From NCBI GenBank assembly GCA_902561355.1, contig CACEPG010000008.1:1-45154 (forward strand): a DNA stretch of 45,154 bases, given 5' to 3'. The notes below the pieces were generated by a model. The model searched no databases and had not been told where the DNA came from. It saw only the letters and a program-made list of their open reading frames with translations. Position 1 is the stretch's first letter; each line of letters opens with the position of its first letter. This stretch comes from an uncultured Alphaproteobacteria bacterium (GTDB lineage Bacteria; Pseudomonadota; Alphaproteobacteria; HIMB59; GCA-002718135). This document shows, in pieces, positions 37,403 to 45,154 of the stretch. The position numbers were made by a program, and so were the translations under genes.

Positions 37403-39226
37403 ATGTTTAGAGCATTAGGTAAATCAAAAATAGCACTCGTTTTGGCAATTTTGTTTGGTATAAGTTTATTCTTTTTCAGAGGAGGTTCTAGATACTCAAA
37501 TTTATTTAATTCTGATAACATAATAGCCTCAGTTTCAGGTACTTCTATCTCAACATCAAAATTTAATAGGGTCATGCAACTAAATGTTAACCAATATACC
37601 CAGATTCTAGGTAAAAAATTGACAGGAGAAGAAATACAAAAATTTCAAATACACACTATTGCTCTTCAAAATTTAATTAATAATGCAGTATTTGAAAATG
37701 AATTTGAAAATAAAAGTTTTGTTATTGATGAATCTGTTGTTGCACAAAAAACAAAAGAAAGAATACCGAGTATTTATGATAAAAATAATCAATTAAATAA
37801 TCAAGCATTAAATAATTTTTTAAAAAATCAAAATTTAAAAATTGAAGACTTAGTAAATATTATTGATTATGAAACAAGATCTAGAATTTTTGATAATCTT
37901 TTTTTTGAAACTAGTTATCCAAATAAAATTAACCAAAAAATTAATTATTACAATAATCATATTAGAAAAATAGATCTAATAAATTTTAAATTAATTGATT
38001 ATAAATTGGAAAGTTTGAATTTAGAAAATAAAAAAGAAATTGAAGATTTTTATAACAAAAATATTGATAATTATATGAGTAATGAAATGCGAGATGTTTC
38101 ATATATTCTGATTGATAAAAGTAATTTTGAAGAACAATTCAGGCCAAATGATCAAGAAATAAAAAATTACTATAGCAATAATAAAAAATTATTTATTGAA
38201 AATGAAAAAAGAGATTTTACTCAATTTAATTTTAAAAATAAAAATGATGCTTTAAATTTTAAAAATAATACAAAAGGTTTGCAGACTAAAGAAATAATTG
38301 ATTATGCAAATAAAAATAAAATTATTTACAGTAATTTTAAAGAATTATCTAAAAATGAAGTTTTAGAAGATCTGTCATCATCTATTTTTAAACTTAATAA
38401 AGATGAAATTTCAGATGTTGTAGAAACACCTTTGGCAAAACACATAATAATAATTAATAACATAAAACCTGAGATTCAAAGAAGTTTTGAGGATTCTAAA
38501 GTAGAAATATCTAATACTCTTTTAAATATTGAACTAAATAATTTTTACACAGAACTAAAAAATAAAATTTCTCAAGAAATTTTAAATGGTTTTTCTTTAA
38601 ACGAAATCTCAAACTCTAATTCATTAAAAATAAATAAATTATCTAAGATAGACAACAAGATAAATAATACTTCAAATGATTTTACAAAAAATGAAATAAT
38701 TAGACAATCCTTTATTATGAACAAAGATTTTGTTAGTGATTTAATAGATATTGATCAAGATAAATCTTTTATTTTAAATGTTGAAAATGTTTATACTTCA
38801 AAACCATTAAAAATCGAAGAAGTTTTCGATATAGTATCCAAAGATTATATTAAATTCAAAAAAATAGAATCAATTAAAGGTATTATTGATGATGATGACA
38901 AAAATATTTCTTTAGAATCAATTTCTAAGCAGGTTAAAAATAAAATTCAATCTATTGAATTAGAAAAGAACAATAATGAACTTTCAAAAAATTTAATTAA
39001 TAACTTATTTAATGCTAATCTTGGTGAAATAATAGTTTCTTTTTCTAATGATGAAGCAAATTTTGCAATGGTTAATGAAATCATTATACCTAAAGATCAA
39101 CAAAATAATTCTCAAACTATCTTACTTAACAACCAATTAAAAAATGCATTTGGAAATGAAATTATAAAAACAAAAAATATATCTACAAATGAAAGCTTAC
39201 TCAATGCATTATTAGCACAATATTAA
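37403..39226 (+). CDS. ppiD: PpiD/SurA-like periplasmic peptidyl-prolyl isomerase
   Basis: Membrane-anchored periplasmic folding factor. 607 residues: cytoplasmic start MFRALGKSK, one anchor helix (about 8-25), a SurA_N-type chaperone region (about 35-185, ASVSGTSISTSKFNRVMQ), and a diverged parvulin-like region near 240-345 (RDFTQFNFKNKNDALNF ... DEISDVVETPLAKHIIII). The parvulin core is weak, so it may be chaperone only. The rest is Asn/Lys-rich. The same position before trpE is typical of alphaproteobacteria. Its TAA shares one base with the trpE ATG. Confidence 0.88.
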   Translation: MFRALGKSKIALVLAILFGISLFFFRGGSRYSNLFNSDNIIASVSGTSISTSKFNRVMQLNVNQYTQILGKKLTGEEIQKFQIHTIALQNLINNAVFENEFENKSFVIDESVVAQKTKERIPSIYDKNNQLNNQALNNFLKNQNLKIEDLVNIIDYETRSRIFDNLFFETSYPNKINQKINYYNNHIRKIDLINFKLIDYKLESLNLENKKEIEDFYNKNIDNYMSNEMRDVSYILIDKSNFEEQFRPNDQEIKNYYSNNKKLFIENEKRDFTQFNFKNKNDALNFKNNTKGLQTKEIIDYANKNKIIYSNFKELSKNEVLEDLSSSIFKLNKDEISDVVETPLAKHIIIINNIKPEIQRSFEDSKVEISNTLLNIELNNFYTELKNKISQEILNGFSLNEISNSNSLKINKLSKIDNKINNTSNDFTKNEIIRQSFIMNKDFVSDLIDIDQDKSFILNVENVYTSKPLKIEEVFDIVSKDYIKFKKIESIKGIIDDDDKNISLESISKQVKNKIQSIELEKNNNELSKNLINNLFNANLGEIIVSFSNDEANFAMVNEIIIPKDQQNNSQTILLNNQLKNAFGNEIIKTKNISTNESLLNALLAQY

Positions 39227-40704
39227 TGAATGATTTTAAACAAAAGTTTATAAAAGGATATAATAATAATTTACCACAACTAATAAATAAAAATTTAGTT
39301 GCAGATGTTGAAACCCCAATTTCTTCATTGTTGAAAATCAGCAAAAATCAAAAATATTCATTCTTACTAGAGTCTGTTGAAGGTGGAAGTAAAAGAGGCA
39401 GATACTCTCTTTTAGGATGTGATCCCGATTTAATTTGGAGTGTAGAAAAAGGTGAGGCAAAGATAAGATATTCAGGTATTAATTATAATTATAAATTTAA
39501 TAATGATCCTCTTAAAAGCCTGAAAGAGTTAGTTAATGTATCAAAATTTAAAAAAACTCTCCAAGAGGCTCCTTACCCAACTTTGGTAGGTTATTTAGGT
39601 TATCCTATGATACAATATATGGAAAATATAAAATTGAAAAACAAAGATAATATTAAAATCCCAGATGCGATTTTGATAAGACCAAAAATTGTTGCTGTTT
39701 TTGATAATATTAAAGATGATATATCATTAATGTCTGTTTCCTATCCTTGTAAAACAGTATCTGCTGAAAAAGCATTTAAAGATAGCACATCTTTACTTTC
39801 TAAAACAATTAAAAAATTAGAAAAAAGCATTTTAAAATCTTCAATTAATAAAAAAAATAAATCAAAACTAAAATTCAAATCAAATTTTAAAAAAGAAGAA
39901 TTTTACAAAGTTGTTAAAAAAGCTAAAAATTACATAAAAAATGGTGATGTTTTTCAAGTTGTAACGTCGCAGAGATTTGAAACTAAATATAACTTGAAAG
40001 CTGTTAATTTGTATAGATCATTAAGACGTTTAAATCCTTCACCTTATCTAGTAAATCTTAATTTTGATAAAATTGGTTTAGTAGCATCAAGTCCTGAGTT
40101 GATGGTTCAATTACGTAAAAATAAAGTAACAATAAGACCAATAGCTGGAACAAGAAGAAGAGGAAAAAATATTAATGAAGATATTTTTTTATCTAAAGAT
40201 TTATTAAGTGATAAAAAAGAACTTGCAGAGCATTTGATGTTACTTGATCTTGGACGAAATGATGTTGGTAGAGTTTCAAAAAAGGCTTCAGTAAAAGTTA
40301 CAGAAAAAATGATTATTGAATACTATTCTCACGTTATGCATATAGTATCTAATGTTGTAGGCACAATTGATAGTAAATTAGACTCACTTGATGCTTTAAT
40401 TGCTGGTTTTCCTGCAGGTACAGTTTCAGGTGCTCCAAAAATAAGGGCTATGGAAATTATAGAAGAGCTAGAAAATTTAAATAGAAGTTTTTATGCAGGT
40501 TGTATGGGTTATTTTGATTCTAATGGCGATATGGATACATGTATAAGTTTAAGAACTGGCTTAGTTAAAAAAAATAAATTATATATTCAAGCAGGTGCTG
40601 GGATAGTTTATGACTCTAAGCCAAAAAATGAACATAATGAAATATTAAATAAAGCAGGTGCATTAATGGCAGCTGCAAAAGATTCTTATAAATATAATTT
40701 ATGA
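39226..40704 (+). CDS. trpE: Anthranilate synthase component I
   Basis: Converts chorismate to anthranilate using ammonia from TrpG. 492 residues. The N-terminal LLESVEGGSKRGRYSLLG includes the Leu-Leu-Glu-Ser segment of the tryptophan feedback site, so the enzyme is probably inhibited by tryptophan. The chorismate-binding half contains NGDVFQVVTSQRFE, RPIAGTRRRGK, LLDLGRNDVGRV and AGFPAGTVSGAPKIRAMEII. TrpE rather than PabB is favoured by the full trp neighbourhood. One-base overlap with ppiD and four-base (ATGA) overlap with trpG. Confidence 0.97.
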   Translation: MNDFKQKFIKGYNNNLPQLINKNLVADVETPISSLLKISKNQKYSFLLESVEGGSKRGRYSLLGCDPDLIWSVEKGEAKIRYSGINYNYKFNNDPLKSLKELVNVSKFKKTLQEAPYPTLVGYLGYPMIQYMENIKLKNKDNIKIPDAILIRPKIVAVFDNIKDDISLMSVSYPCKTVSAEKAFKDSTSLLSKTIKKLEKSILKSSINKKNKSKLKFKSNFKKEEFYKVVKKAKNYIKNGDVFQVVTSQRFETKYNLKAVNLYRSLRRLNPSPYLVNLNFDKIGLVASSPELMVQLRKNKVTIRPIAGTRRRGKNINEDIFLSKDLLSDKKELAEHLMLLDLGRNDVGRVSKKASVKVTEKMIIEYYSHVMHIVSNVVGTIDSKLDSLDALIAGFPAGTVSGAPKIRAMEIIEELENLNRSFYAGCMGYFDSNGDMDTCISLRTGLVKKNKLYIQAGAGIVYDSKPKNEHNEILNKAGALMAAAKDSYKYNL

Positions 40705-41270
40705 TATTGCTTATTGATAATTATGATAGTTTTACTTTCAATGTTAAACATTATTTATTAGAACTAGGTATAGAAGTAAAAGTTTTTAGAAATGACAAAA
40801 TATCAATTAAAAAAATAGTTAATTTAAAACCGAAAGCTATTGTATTATCACCAGGACCTTGTACTCCTAATGAAGCTGGAATAAGTTTGAGTCTAGTTTC
40901 TAATTTAAAAGATAAATTTCCTATACTTGGAATTTGCCTAGGCCATCAAACAATATGTCAAGCATTTGGAAGCAAAATAATAAAATGCAATGAAATAATG
41001 CATGGAAAAATTGACAATATTTATCATTTTGACCATTCAATTTTTAAAAATGTTGAAAAAAAATTTGAAGCAACAAGATATCATTCTTTAATAGCGGATA
41101 AAAAAACACTTTCTACTGACATTTTAATTACTGCTGAAACAAAAAATAAAATTATAATGGGTGTAGCTCATAAAAAATTACCAATATTTGGTTTACAATT
41201 TCACCCAGAAAGTATTGGAACAGATGTAGGTAAAACTATATTAAAAAACTTTTTAGAATTAATTAATTAA
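40701..41270 (+). CDS. trpG: Anthranilate synthase component II (glutamine amidotransferase)
   Basis: Class I amidotransferase supplying ammonia to TrpE; the same subunit often also serves PabB for folate synthesis. 189 residues: start LLIDNYDSFTFNVKHYL, oxyanion loop LSPGPCTPNEAG, nucleophile in LGICLGHQTI, and catalytic histidine-glutamate in QFHPESIG. ATGA overlap with trpE; trpD follows after 3 bases. Confidence 0.96.
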   Translation: MILLIDNYDSFTFNVKHYLLELGIEVKVFRNDKISIKKIVNLKPKAIVLSPGPCTPNEAGISLSLVSNLKDKFPILGICLGHQTICQAFGSKIIKCNEIMHGKIDNIYHFDHSIFKNVEKKFEATRYHSLIADKKTLSTDILITAETKNKIIMGVAHKKLPIFGLQFHPESIGTDVGKTILKNFLELIN

Positions 41271-41273
41271 TTA

Positions 41274-42278
41274 ATGGATCAAAACTTAATTATAAATCAA
41301 ATTTTTAATGGTGAAGATCTTACTATTGAAAATAGTACTTTCCTATTTAATAAAATTATGAGTGGTGAATTAGATGATATTAAAATTACTGCAATACTAA
41401 TTGGTTTAAAATTAAAAGGTGAAAAAATTGATGAAATTATTGGTGCAGCGAAAGTAATGAAAGAGAAATCAATTAAAATTAATTCTCCTGAAAACACAAT
41501 TGATACTTGCGGCACAGGTGGCGACATGAAAAATACACTAAATATATCAACTAGCGCAGCTATAGTTGCTGCAAGTGCTGGAGTAAAAATTGCTAAACAT
41601 GGGAATAGGTCCGTAAGTTCAAAATCAGGTTCAGCTGATATGCTTGAAAGTATAGGATACAACATTTCAAGTGATGTAAATGAATTAGAAAAATCTTTAA
41701 ATGATAATAACTTTTGTTTTTTATTTGCTCAAAATCACCATAACGCAATGAAAAATGTTGCAAACGTCAGAAAAAAATTGGGTACAAGAACAATTTTTAA
41801 TTTACTTGGACCTCTCACAAACCCAGCAAACACAAAAAAACAACTTCTTGGAGTTTATTCTAAAGAGCTTGTTAACTTGCATTGTAATTGCTTAAAAGAA
41901 TTGGGCTCAGAAAGAGCGGTAGTTGCTCATGGTTTGGATGGTTTAGATGAAATAAGTTTATCTGAAAAAACACTCATAAATGAACTTAAAAATAATCAAG
42001 TTAAAGAATATATATTTAATCCCAATGATTTTGGATATGAATTAATTAATATTAATGAGATTAAAGGTGGTGATCCAGAATATAATGCTAACTGTTTTAA
42101 AAAAATGATTAATGGAGAATACAAATCTTTTCAAAATATTGTAGAAATTAATGCAGGTGTAGCAATATACTTATCTGGTAAAGTAGAAAATTTTAATGAT
42201 GGTTTTTTAATAGCTAGAAAAACAATAAATGATGGAATTACAAAAAAATTTGTAGATTCATTTGTAAGCAATGAATAA
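41274..42278 (+). CDS. trpD: Anthranilate phosphoribosyltransferase
   Basis: Transfers phosphoribose from PRPP to anthranilate. 334 residues with the PRPP-binding motif DTCGTGGDMKNTLNIST, KHGNRSVSSKSGSADMLE, and the anthranilate-binding NVRKKLGTRTIFNLLGPLTNPA. Overlaps trpC by 8 bases. Normal length and complete. Confidence 0.97.
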   Translation: MDQNLIINQIFNGEDLTIENSTFLFNKIMSGELDDIKITAILIGLKLKGEKIDEIIGAAKVMKEKSIKINSPENTIDTCGTGGDMKNTLNISTSAAIVAASAGVKIAKHGNRSVSSKSGSADMLESIGYNISSDVNELEKSLNDNNFCFLFAQNHHNAMKNVANVRKKLGTRTIFNLLGPLTNPANTKKQLLGVYSKELVNLHCNCLKELGSERAVVAHGLDGLDEISLSEKTLINELKNNQVKEYIFNPNDFGYELININEIKGGDPEYNANCFKKMINGEYKSFQNIVEINAGVAIYLSGKVENFNDGFLIARKTINDGITKKFVDSFVSNE

Positions 42279-43071
42279 TATTCTTCAAAAAATTTATAAT
42301 AACAAAATAAAAGAATTAGAAGAAACAAAAAAAAGATGTTCATACAAAACTCTGGAAAAATTAATTTCTACAAATTTAAAAAAAACAGAATTCAAAAAAA
42401 AATTAATTAATTCTCAATTAAACAAAAAAAATTTCATTATAGGTGAAATAAAAAAACAAAGCCCAAGTGCAGGCGAAATAATCAAAGACTATATTCCTGA
42501 AGATTTAGCAGTAATTTATGAAAAATCAGGTATTGGAGCATTATCTATATTAACAGAAAAAAAATTCTTCTTAGGGGATGTTGATCATATTTCACTTGTT
42601 AAGAAAAAGTCTAATTTACCTATACTTAGAAAGGATTTTATAATTGATGAATATCAAATACTAGAAAGCAAAATATATCAAGCAGATTGTATTTTATTAA
42701 TTTTGTCAATACTATCAGATATTGAAGTAAAAAAATTTATTCAAATTGCTAATGAATTTAATTTAGATTGTATTATAGAGGTACATAATGAAGAGGAATT
42801 AAATAGAGCAATAAAAATAAATTACCCTATTATTGGAATTAATAATAGAAATCTCAAAAATTTGAATGTAGATTTAAATAATAGCATTTATTTAAACAAA
42901 AATATTGTAAATGATTTTACTGTTATTGCGGAAAGTGGAATACAAAAATCAAAAGACATAATAAAATTTAATAAATCAGGTATTTATAATTTTCTAATTG
43001 GTGAAAGTTTGTTAAAATCAGCAAATAAAGAAAAAAAAATTAAGGAGCTTCTTTTAAATGAATCATTTTAA
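42271..43071 (+). CDS. trpC: Indole-3-glycerol phosphate synthase
   Basis: Ring closure of carboxyphenylamino-deoxyribulose-phosphate to indoleglycerol phosphate. A TIM barrel of 266 residues: FIIGEIKKQSPSAGEI near the N-terminal lysine, LSILTEKKFFLGD, LPILRKDFIIDEYQI with the catalytic lysine, INNRNLKNL, and TVIAESGI. It is not fused to TrpF. trpF, trpB and trpA are not in this window. Overlaps moaC by 14 bases. Confidence 0.97.
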   Translation: MNNILQKIYNNKIKELEETKKRCSYKTLEKLISTNLKKTEFKKKLINSQLNKKNFIIGEIKKQSPSAGEIIKDYIPEDLAVIYEKSGIGALSILTEKKFFLGDVDHISLVKKKSNLPILRKDFIIDEYQILESKIYQADCILLILSILSDIEVKKFIQIANEFNLDCIIEVHNEEELNRAIKINYPIIGINNRNLKNLNVDLNNSIYLNKNIVNDFTVIAESGIQKSKDIIKFNKSGIYNFLIGESLLKSANKEKKIKELLLNESF

Positions 43072-43513
43072 TAAAAAGGAAAATCCCTACATAGTTGATG
43101 TATCTAAAAAAAAAATTACTGAAAGAACAGCTACAGCTAAAGGCGAGGTAAAATTTGACACTAATTCCTTCAAAGAAATTCAATCTTTTAAAACTAAAAA
43201 AGGAAATATAGAAAAAACTGCTATTATAGCTGGGATTTTGGGAGCAAAAGAAACATCTAAATTAATACCACTATGTCATAACATTCCGATCAATCACATA
43301 AACATAGATATAAAAAAGAACATTAAAAATTGTTTATTAATAGTAGAATGCACTGTTAAAACAAATTCAAATACTGGCGTAGAAATGGAAGCTTTAACAG
43401 CTGTTTCTATAAGCTGCTTAACAATTTATGATATGTGTAAATATTTAAATAAAAAATTAGAAATTCAAAATATAAAATTAATAAAAAAAACAGGTGGAAA
43501 ATCAAATATTTAA
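43058..43513 (+). CDS. moaC: Cyclic pyranopterin monophosphate synthase
   Basis: Second step of molybdenum cofactor synthesis. 151 residues with the conserved VDVSKKKITERTATAKGEV, the substrate-binding LIPLCHNIPINHI, GVEMEALTAVSISCLTIYDMCK, and the C-terminal KTGGKS. In many alphaproteobacteria moeA follows between moaC and lexA; here lexA comes directly after 66 bases. Translationally coupled to trpC by a 14-base overlap. A moaC-only locus implies the remaining moa/moe genes are elsewhere or lost. Confidence 0.95.
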   Translation: MNHFNKKENPYIVDVSKKKITERTATAKGEVKFDTNSFKEIQSFKTKKGNIEKTAIIAGILGAKETSKLIPLCHNIPINHINIDIKKNIKNCLLIVECTVKTNSNTGVEMEALTAVSISCLTIYDMCKYLNKKLEIQNIKLIKKTGGKSNI

Positions 43514-43517
43514 CTAA

Positions 43518-43546
43518 TTGATAAATATAGATTATTTTTTTATTGT
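43518..43546 (+). promoter_or_regulatory. Putative lexA promoter
   Basis: TTGATA at 43518-43523 and TATTGT at 43541-43546 are 17 bases apart. The predicted start near 43553 lies just upstream of the direct-repeat operator at 43559-43573, so bound LexA would block initiation or early elongation. Confidence 0.45.
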
Positions 43547-43558
43547 AAAGTACTAAAA

Positions 43559-43573
43559 GAACATATATAGAAC
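43559..43573 (+). promoter_or_regulatory. LexA (SOS) box, GAAC-N7-GAAC
   Basis: GAAC at 43559-43562 and GAAC at 43570-43573 flank the seven bases ATATATA. Alphaproteobacterial LexA is known to bind the direct repeat GTTC-N7-GTTC, which is this sequence on the opposite strand. It ends six bases before the lexA ATG, indicating autoregulation. Confidence 0.85.
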
Positions 43574-43579
43574 ATATAT

Positions 43580-44212
43580 ATGCTTACAAAAAAACAAAAA
43601 GAATTATTTGAGTTCTTGAAAAGTTATATTTCCAGCAATGAAATATGCCCTTCATTTGAAGAAATGAAAGAAGCAGTAAATCTAAAATCAAAATCAGGCA
43701 TTCATCGATTAATAACTAGCTTAGAACAACGAGGTTATATTAAAAGATTAAAGCATAAAGCAAGAGCTATGGAGATAACTAAAGATCTTCCAAATTTTAA
43801 AAACCAAACTGATAATGATTTCAACTTTATAAATATTCCTCTAATTGGTTCAATTGCTGCAGGTGAAGCTATAGAAGCCATTGAAAATTCTGATCAATTT
43901 ATTACAGTTCCAAACAGTCTTGTTTCTAAAAATTTTAAATACTTTGGACTAAAAGTAAAAGGCCTATCAATGATTGATGAAGGTATATTTGATGGAGATA
44001 TAGCAGTAATTAAAAAAACAAATAACATCGAAAATGGCAAAATAGCAGCAGTTCTTACCTTAGAAAATGAAGTTACTTTAAAAAAAATAAAAGTTAATCA
44101 AAACAAGGTTTACTTAATACCTGCTAACAAATCTTATCAAACAAAAGAATATAAGATTGGAGAAATTCAAATTCAAGGTACTTTATCTGGAATTATAAGA
44201 AAATATAATTAA
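43580..44212 (+). CDS. lexA: LexA repressor
   Basis: SOS repressor that self-cleaves when stimulated by RecA filaments. 210 residues: winged HTH (1-68; SKSGIHRLITSLEQRGYIKR is the recognition region), linker, then the S24 peptidase domain. The cleavage bond Ala94-Gly95 is in SIAAGEA, the nucleophile Ser130 in KGLSMIDEGI and the general-base Lys168 in VTLKKI, so self-cleavage should work. Preceded by its own direct-repeat operator, and followed 20 bases later by gltX. Confidence 0.97.
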   Translation: MLTKKQKELFEFLKSYISSNEICPSFEEMKEAVNLKSKSGIHRLITSLEQRGYIKRLKHKARAMEITKDLPNFKNQTDNDFNFINIPLIGSIAAGEAIEAIENSDQFITVPNSLVSKNFKYFGLKVKGLSMIDEGIFDGDIAVIKKTNNIENGKIAAVLTLENEVTLKKIKVNQNKVYLIPANKSYQTKEYKIGEIQIQGTLSGIIRKYN

Positions 44213-44216
44213 TATA

Positions 44217-44237
44217 GTCATCTAAATTCAAGATGAC
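44217..44237 (+). promoter_or_regulatory. Hairpin over the gltX start codon
   Basis: GTCATCT (44217-44223) and AGATGAC (44231-44237) form a perfect 7-bp stem with a 7-base loop. The gltX ATG (44233-44235) is inside the 3' arm. No T-run follows, so it does not look like an intrinsic terminator. It may limit gltX translation in the lexA-gltX transcript. Confidence 0.45.
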
Positions 44238-45154
44238 AAATTATATAACAAGATTCGCCCCCTCCCCTACAGGCAATTTGCATCTAGGCAGTGCTAGAAC
44301 AGCATTAATAAATTATATTTTAACTTCTCAAAATAAAAGCTCTAAATTTTATTTAAGAATAGAAGATACTGACAAATTAAGGTCAAAAGAAGAATACAAA
44401 GCTAATATTATAGAAGGTTTAAAATGGCTAGGTCTTAAATGGGAACCTGAAATTCAAATTCAATCAAAAAGAATTAAGAGACATATTGAGATAGCTAATA
44501 TTTTATTAAAGAATAATTATGCTTATAAATGTAATTGTTCTTTAGAAAAATTAGAGCAAAAACGAGAATTAATTAAAAATAATAAAATTAAAACTAAAAA
44601 AATTTGTACAACTTGTAAAGATGATAAAAATGTTCAATTACTAAAAACTGATTTCGTAATTAGGATAAAAATACCAGAACTAGGAACAATCAATACTGAA
44701 GATACTATTCAAGGAAAAGTATCCTTAGATAACAACGAGATTGATGACTACATTTTAGTCAGAAAAGATGGAACACCTACTTATATGCTTTCTGTAGTTG
44801 TTGATGATTATGATTTAGGTGTTAATTATATCGTTAGAGGAAATGATCACTTTAATAATTGTTTTAGACAAAATTTCATTTATAAATTTATGAATTGGGA
44901 AATTCCTAAATACGCACATTTACCCCTAATTAATGGTGAGGACGGTTCCAAACTTTCAAAAAGACATGGGTCAGTAAATATTTTAGAACTTAGAAAAAAA
45001 GGGTATTTAAAAGATTCAATAATTAATAATTTGATCTTACTTGGTTGGTCACACAACCCAAAAGGTAATGAGATCATATCATTAAATGAAATAATAAATA
45101 ATTTTAATATTAACAATCTATCTAAATCTTCAAGTATATTTAGTTATGACAAAT
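44233..45154 (+). CDS. gltX: Glutamate-tRNA ligase (3' part outside window)
   Basis: Charges tRNA(Glu) with glutamate and, where GatCAB is used, usually also mischarges tRNA(Gln). About 307 residues are visible from ATG 44233; the anticodon-binding C-terminal part lies beyond the window. Class I signatures are FAPSPTGNLHLGSARTAL (HIGH-like) near 8-25 and GSKLSKRHGS (KMSKS-like) near 238-247. CNC and CTTC pairs around 96-135 resemble a zinc-binding insertion. The insertion and length exclude the short GluQ form. The gatCAB operon elsewhere in the window fits a tRNA-dependent route to Gln-tRNA. Confidence 0.95.
   Translation, partial: MTNYITRFAPSPTGNLHLGSARTALINYILTSQNKSSKFYLRIEDTDKLRSKEEYKANIIEGLKWLGLKWEPEIQIQSKRIKRHIEIANILLKNNYAYKCNCSLEKLEQKRELIKNNKIKTKKICTTCKDDKNVQLLKTDFVIRIKIPELGTINTEDTIQGKVSLDNNEIDDYILVRKDGTPTYMLSVVVDDYDLGVNYIVRGNDHFNNCFRQNFIYKFMNWEIPKYAHLPLINGEDGSKLSKRHGSVNILELRKKGYLKDSIINNLILLGWSHNPKGNEIISLNEIINNFNINNLSKSSSIFSYDK

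Noticed and set aside
37339..37575. Minus-strand frame across the tpiA-ppiD gap
   Set aside because: Mostly antisense to the start of ppiD and shows no recognisable domain.
44880..45116. Minus-strand frame inside gltX
   Set aside because: Shadow of the gltX frame, which carries the KMSKS-like motif and clearly codes.
1..45154. CRISPR arrays, insertion sequences, prophage, toxin-antitoxin or defence systems
   Set aside because: No regularly spaced repeats, transposase-like frames or terminal inverted repeats were seen; apart from the PyrB extension and the small ORF6C-like protein, nothing looks mobile.

Overview
The window is very AT-rich, densely packed and entirely chromosomal housekeeping DNA. 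It reads as a streamlined, free-living alphaproteobacterium of the SAR11/HIMB59 kind. The alphaproteobacterial signs are the gene order (rpoZ-rsh-acpS-lepB, ntrY-ntrX-trkA, pdhABC-lipA-coq10, trpEGDC-moaC-lexA), an IspDF fusion, a lipoyl domain on PdhB, and a direct-repeat LexA box of the form GAAC-N7-GAAC before lexA. Tryptophan, pyrimidine, lysine/diaminopimelate, isoprenoid and Kdo genes argue against an obligate intracellular lifestyle. The species-level placement is inference. No phage, insertion sequence, CRISPR array or rRNA is visible, and no gap longer than 300 bases lacks a gene.

Layout. 1-5168 (minus): tRNA-Ser(GCT), then dapA, smpB, rpoZ, rsh, acpS and lepB, which is cut by the window edge. 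5280-5618 (plus): an unrecognised small membrane protein. 5592-8780 (minus): gatC-gatA-gatB, the amidotransferase that corrects Glu-tRNA(Gln) and Asp-tRNA(Asn). 8798-15239 (plus): ruvX, pyrB with a foreign-looking N-terminal extension, plsY, topA, a bleomycin-hydrolase-type peptidase and a 75-residue unknown. 15226-25085 (minus): a long run ntrY-ntrX-trkA-dat-inositol phosphatase family-hydroxyacid dehydrogenase-EamA transporter-msrB-MFS transporter. 25144-27197 (plus): ispDF-pgpA-pncC. 27189-37355 (minus): tpiA, secG, pyrG, kdsA, eno, ftsB, then pdhA-pdhB-pdhC-lipA-coq10 from what looks like its own promoter. 37403-45154 (plus): ppiD-trpE-trpG-trpD-trpC-moaC, lexA, and gltX, which runs off the end.

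Genes are mostly spaced by a few bases or overlap. Three convergent pairs overlap at their 3' ends, leaving no room for ordinary terminators. Several genes I expect in these neighbourhoods in other alphaproteobacteria are absent here (pdxJ, pyrC, dprA, lpd, moeA).

The most unusual signals are: (1) PyrB carries about 72 extra N-terminal residues that resemble the arm-type DNA-binding domain of a tyrosine integrase; (2) NtrX keeps its receiver and HTH but has lost the sigma-54 loop and the Walker B acidic pair; (3) a perfect 7-bp hairpin hides the gltX start codon; (4) phased TTTACAAA repeats lie across the pdhA promoter; (5) a peptidase is paired with a small protein resembling a phage ORF6C tail.
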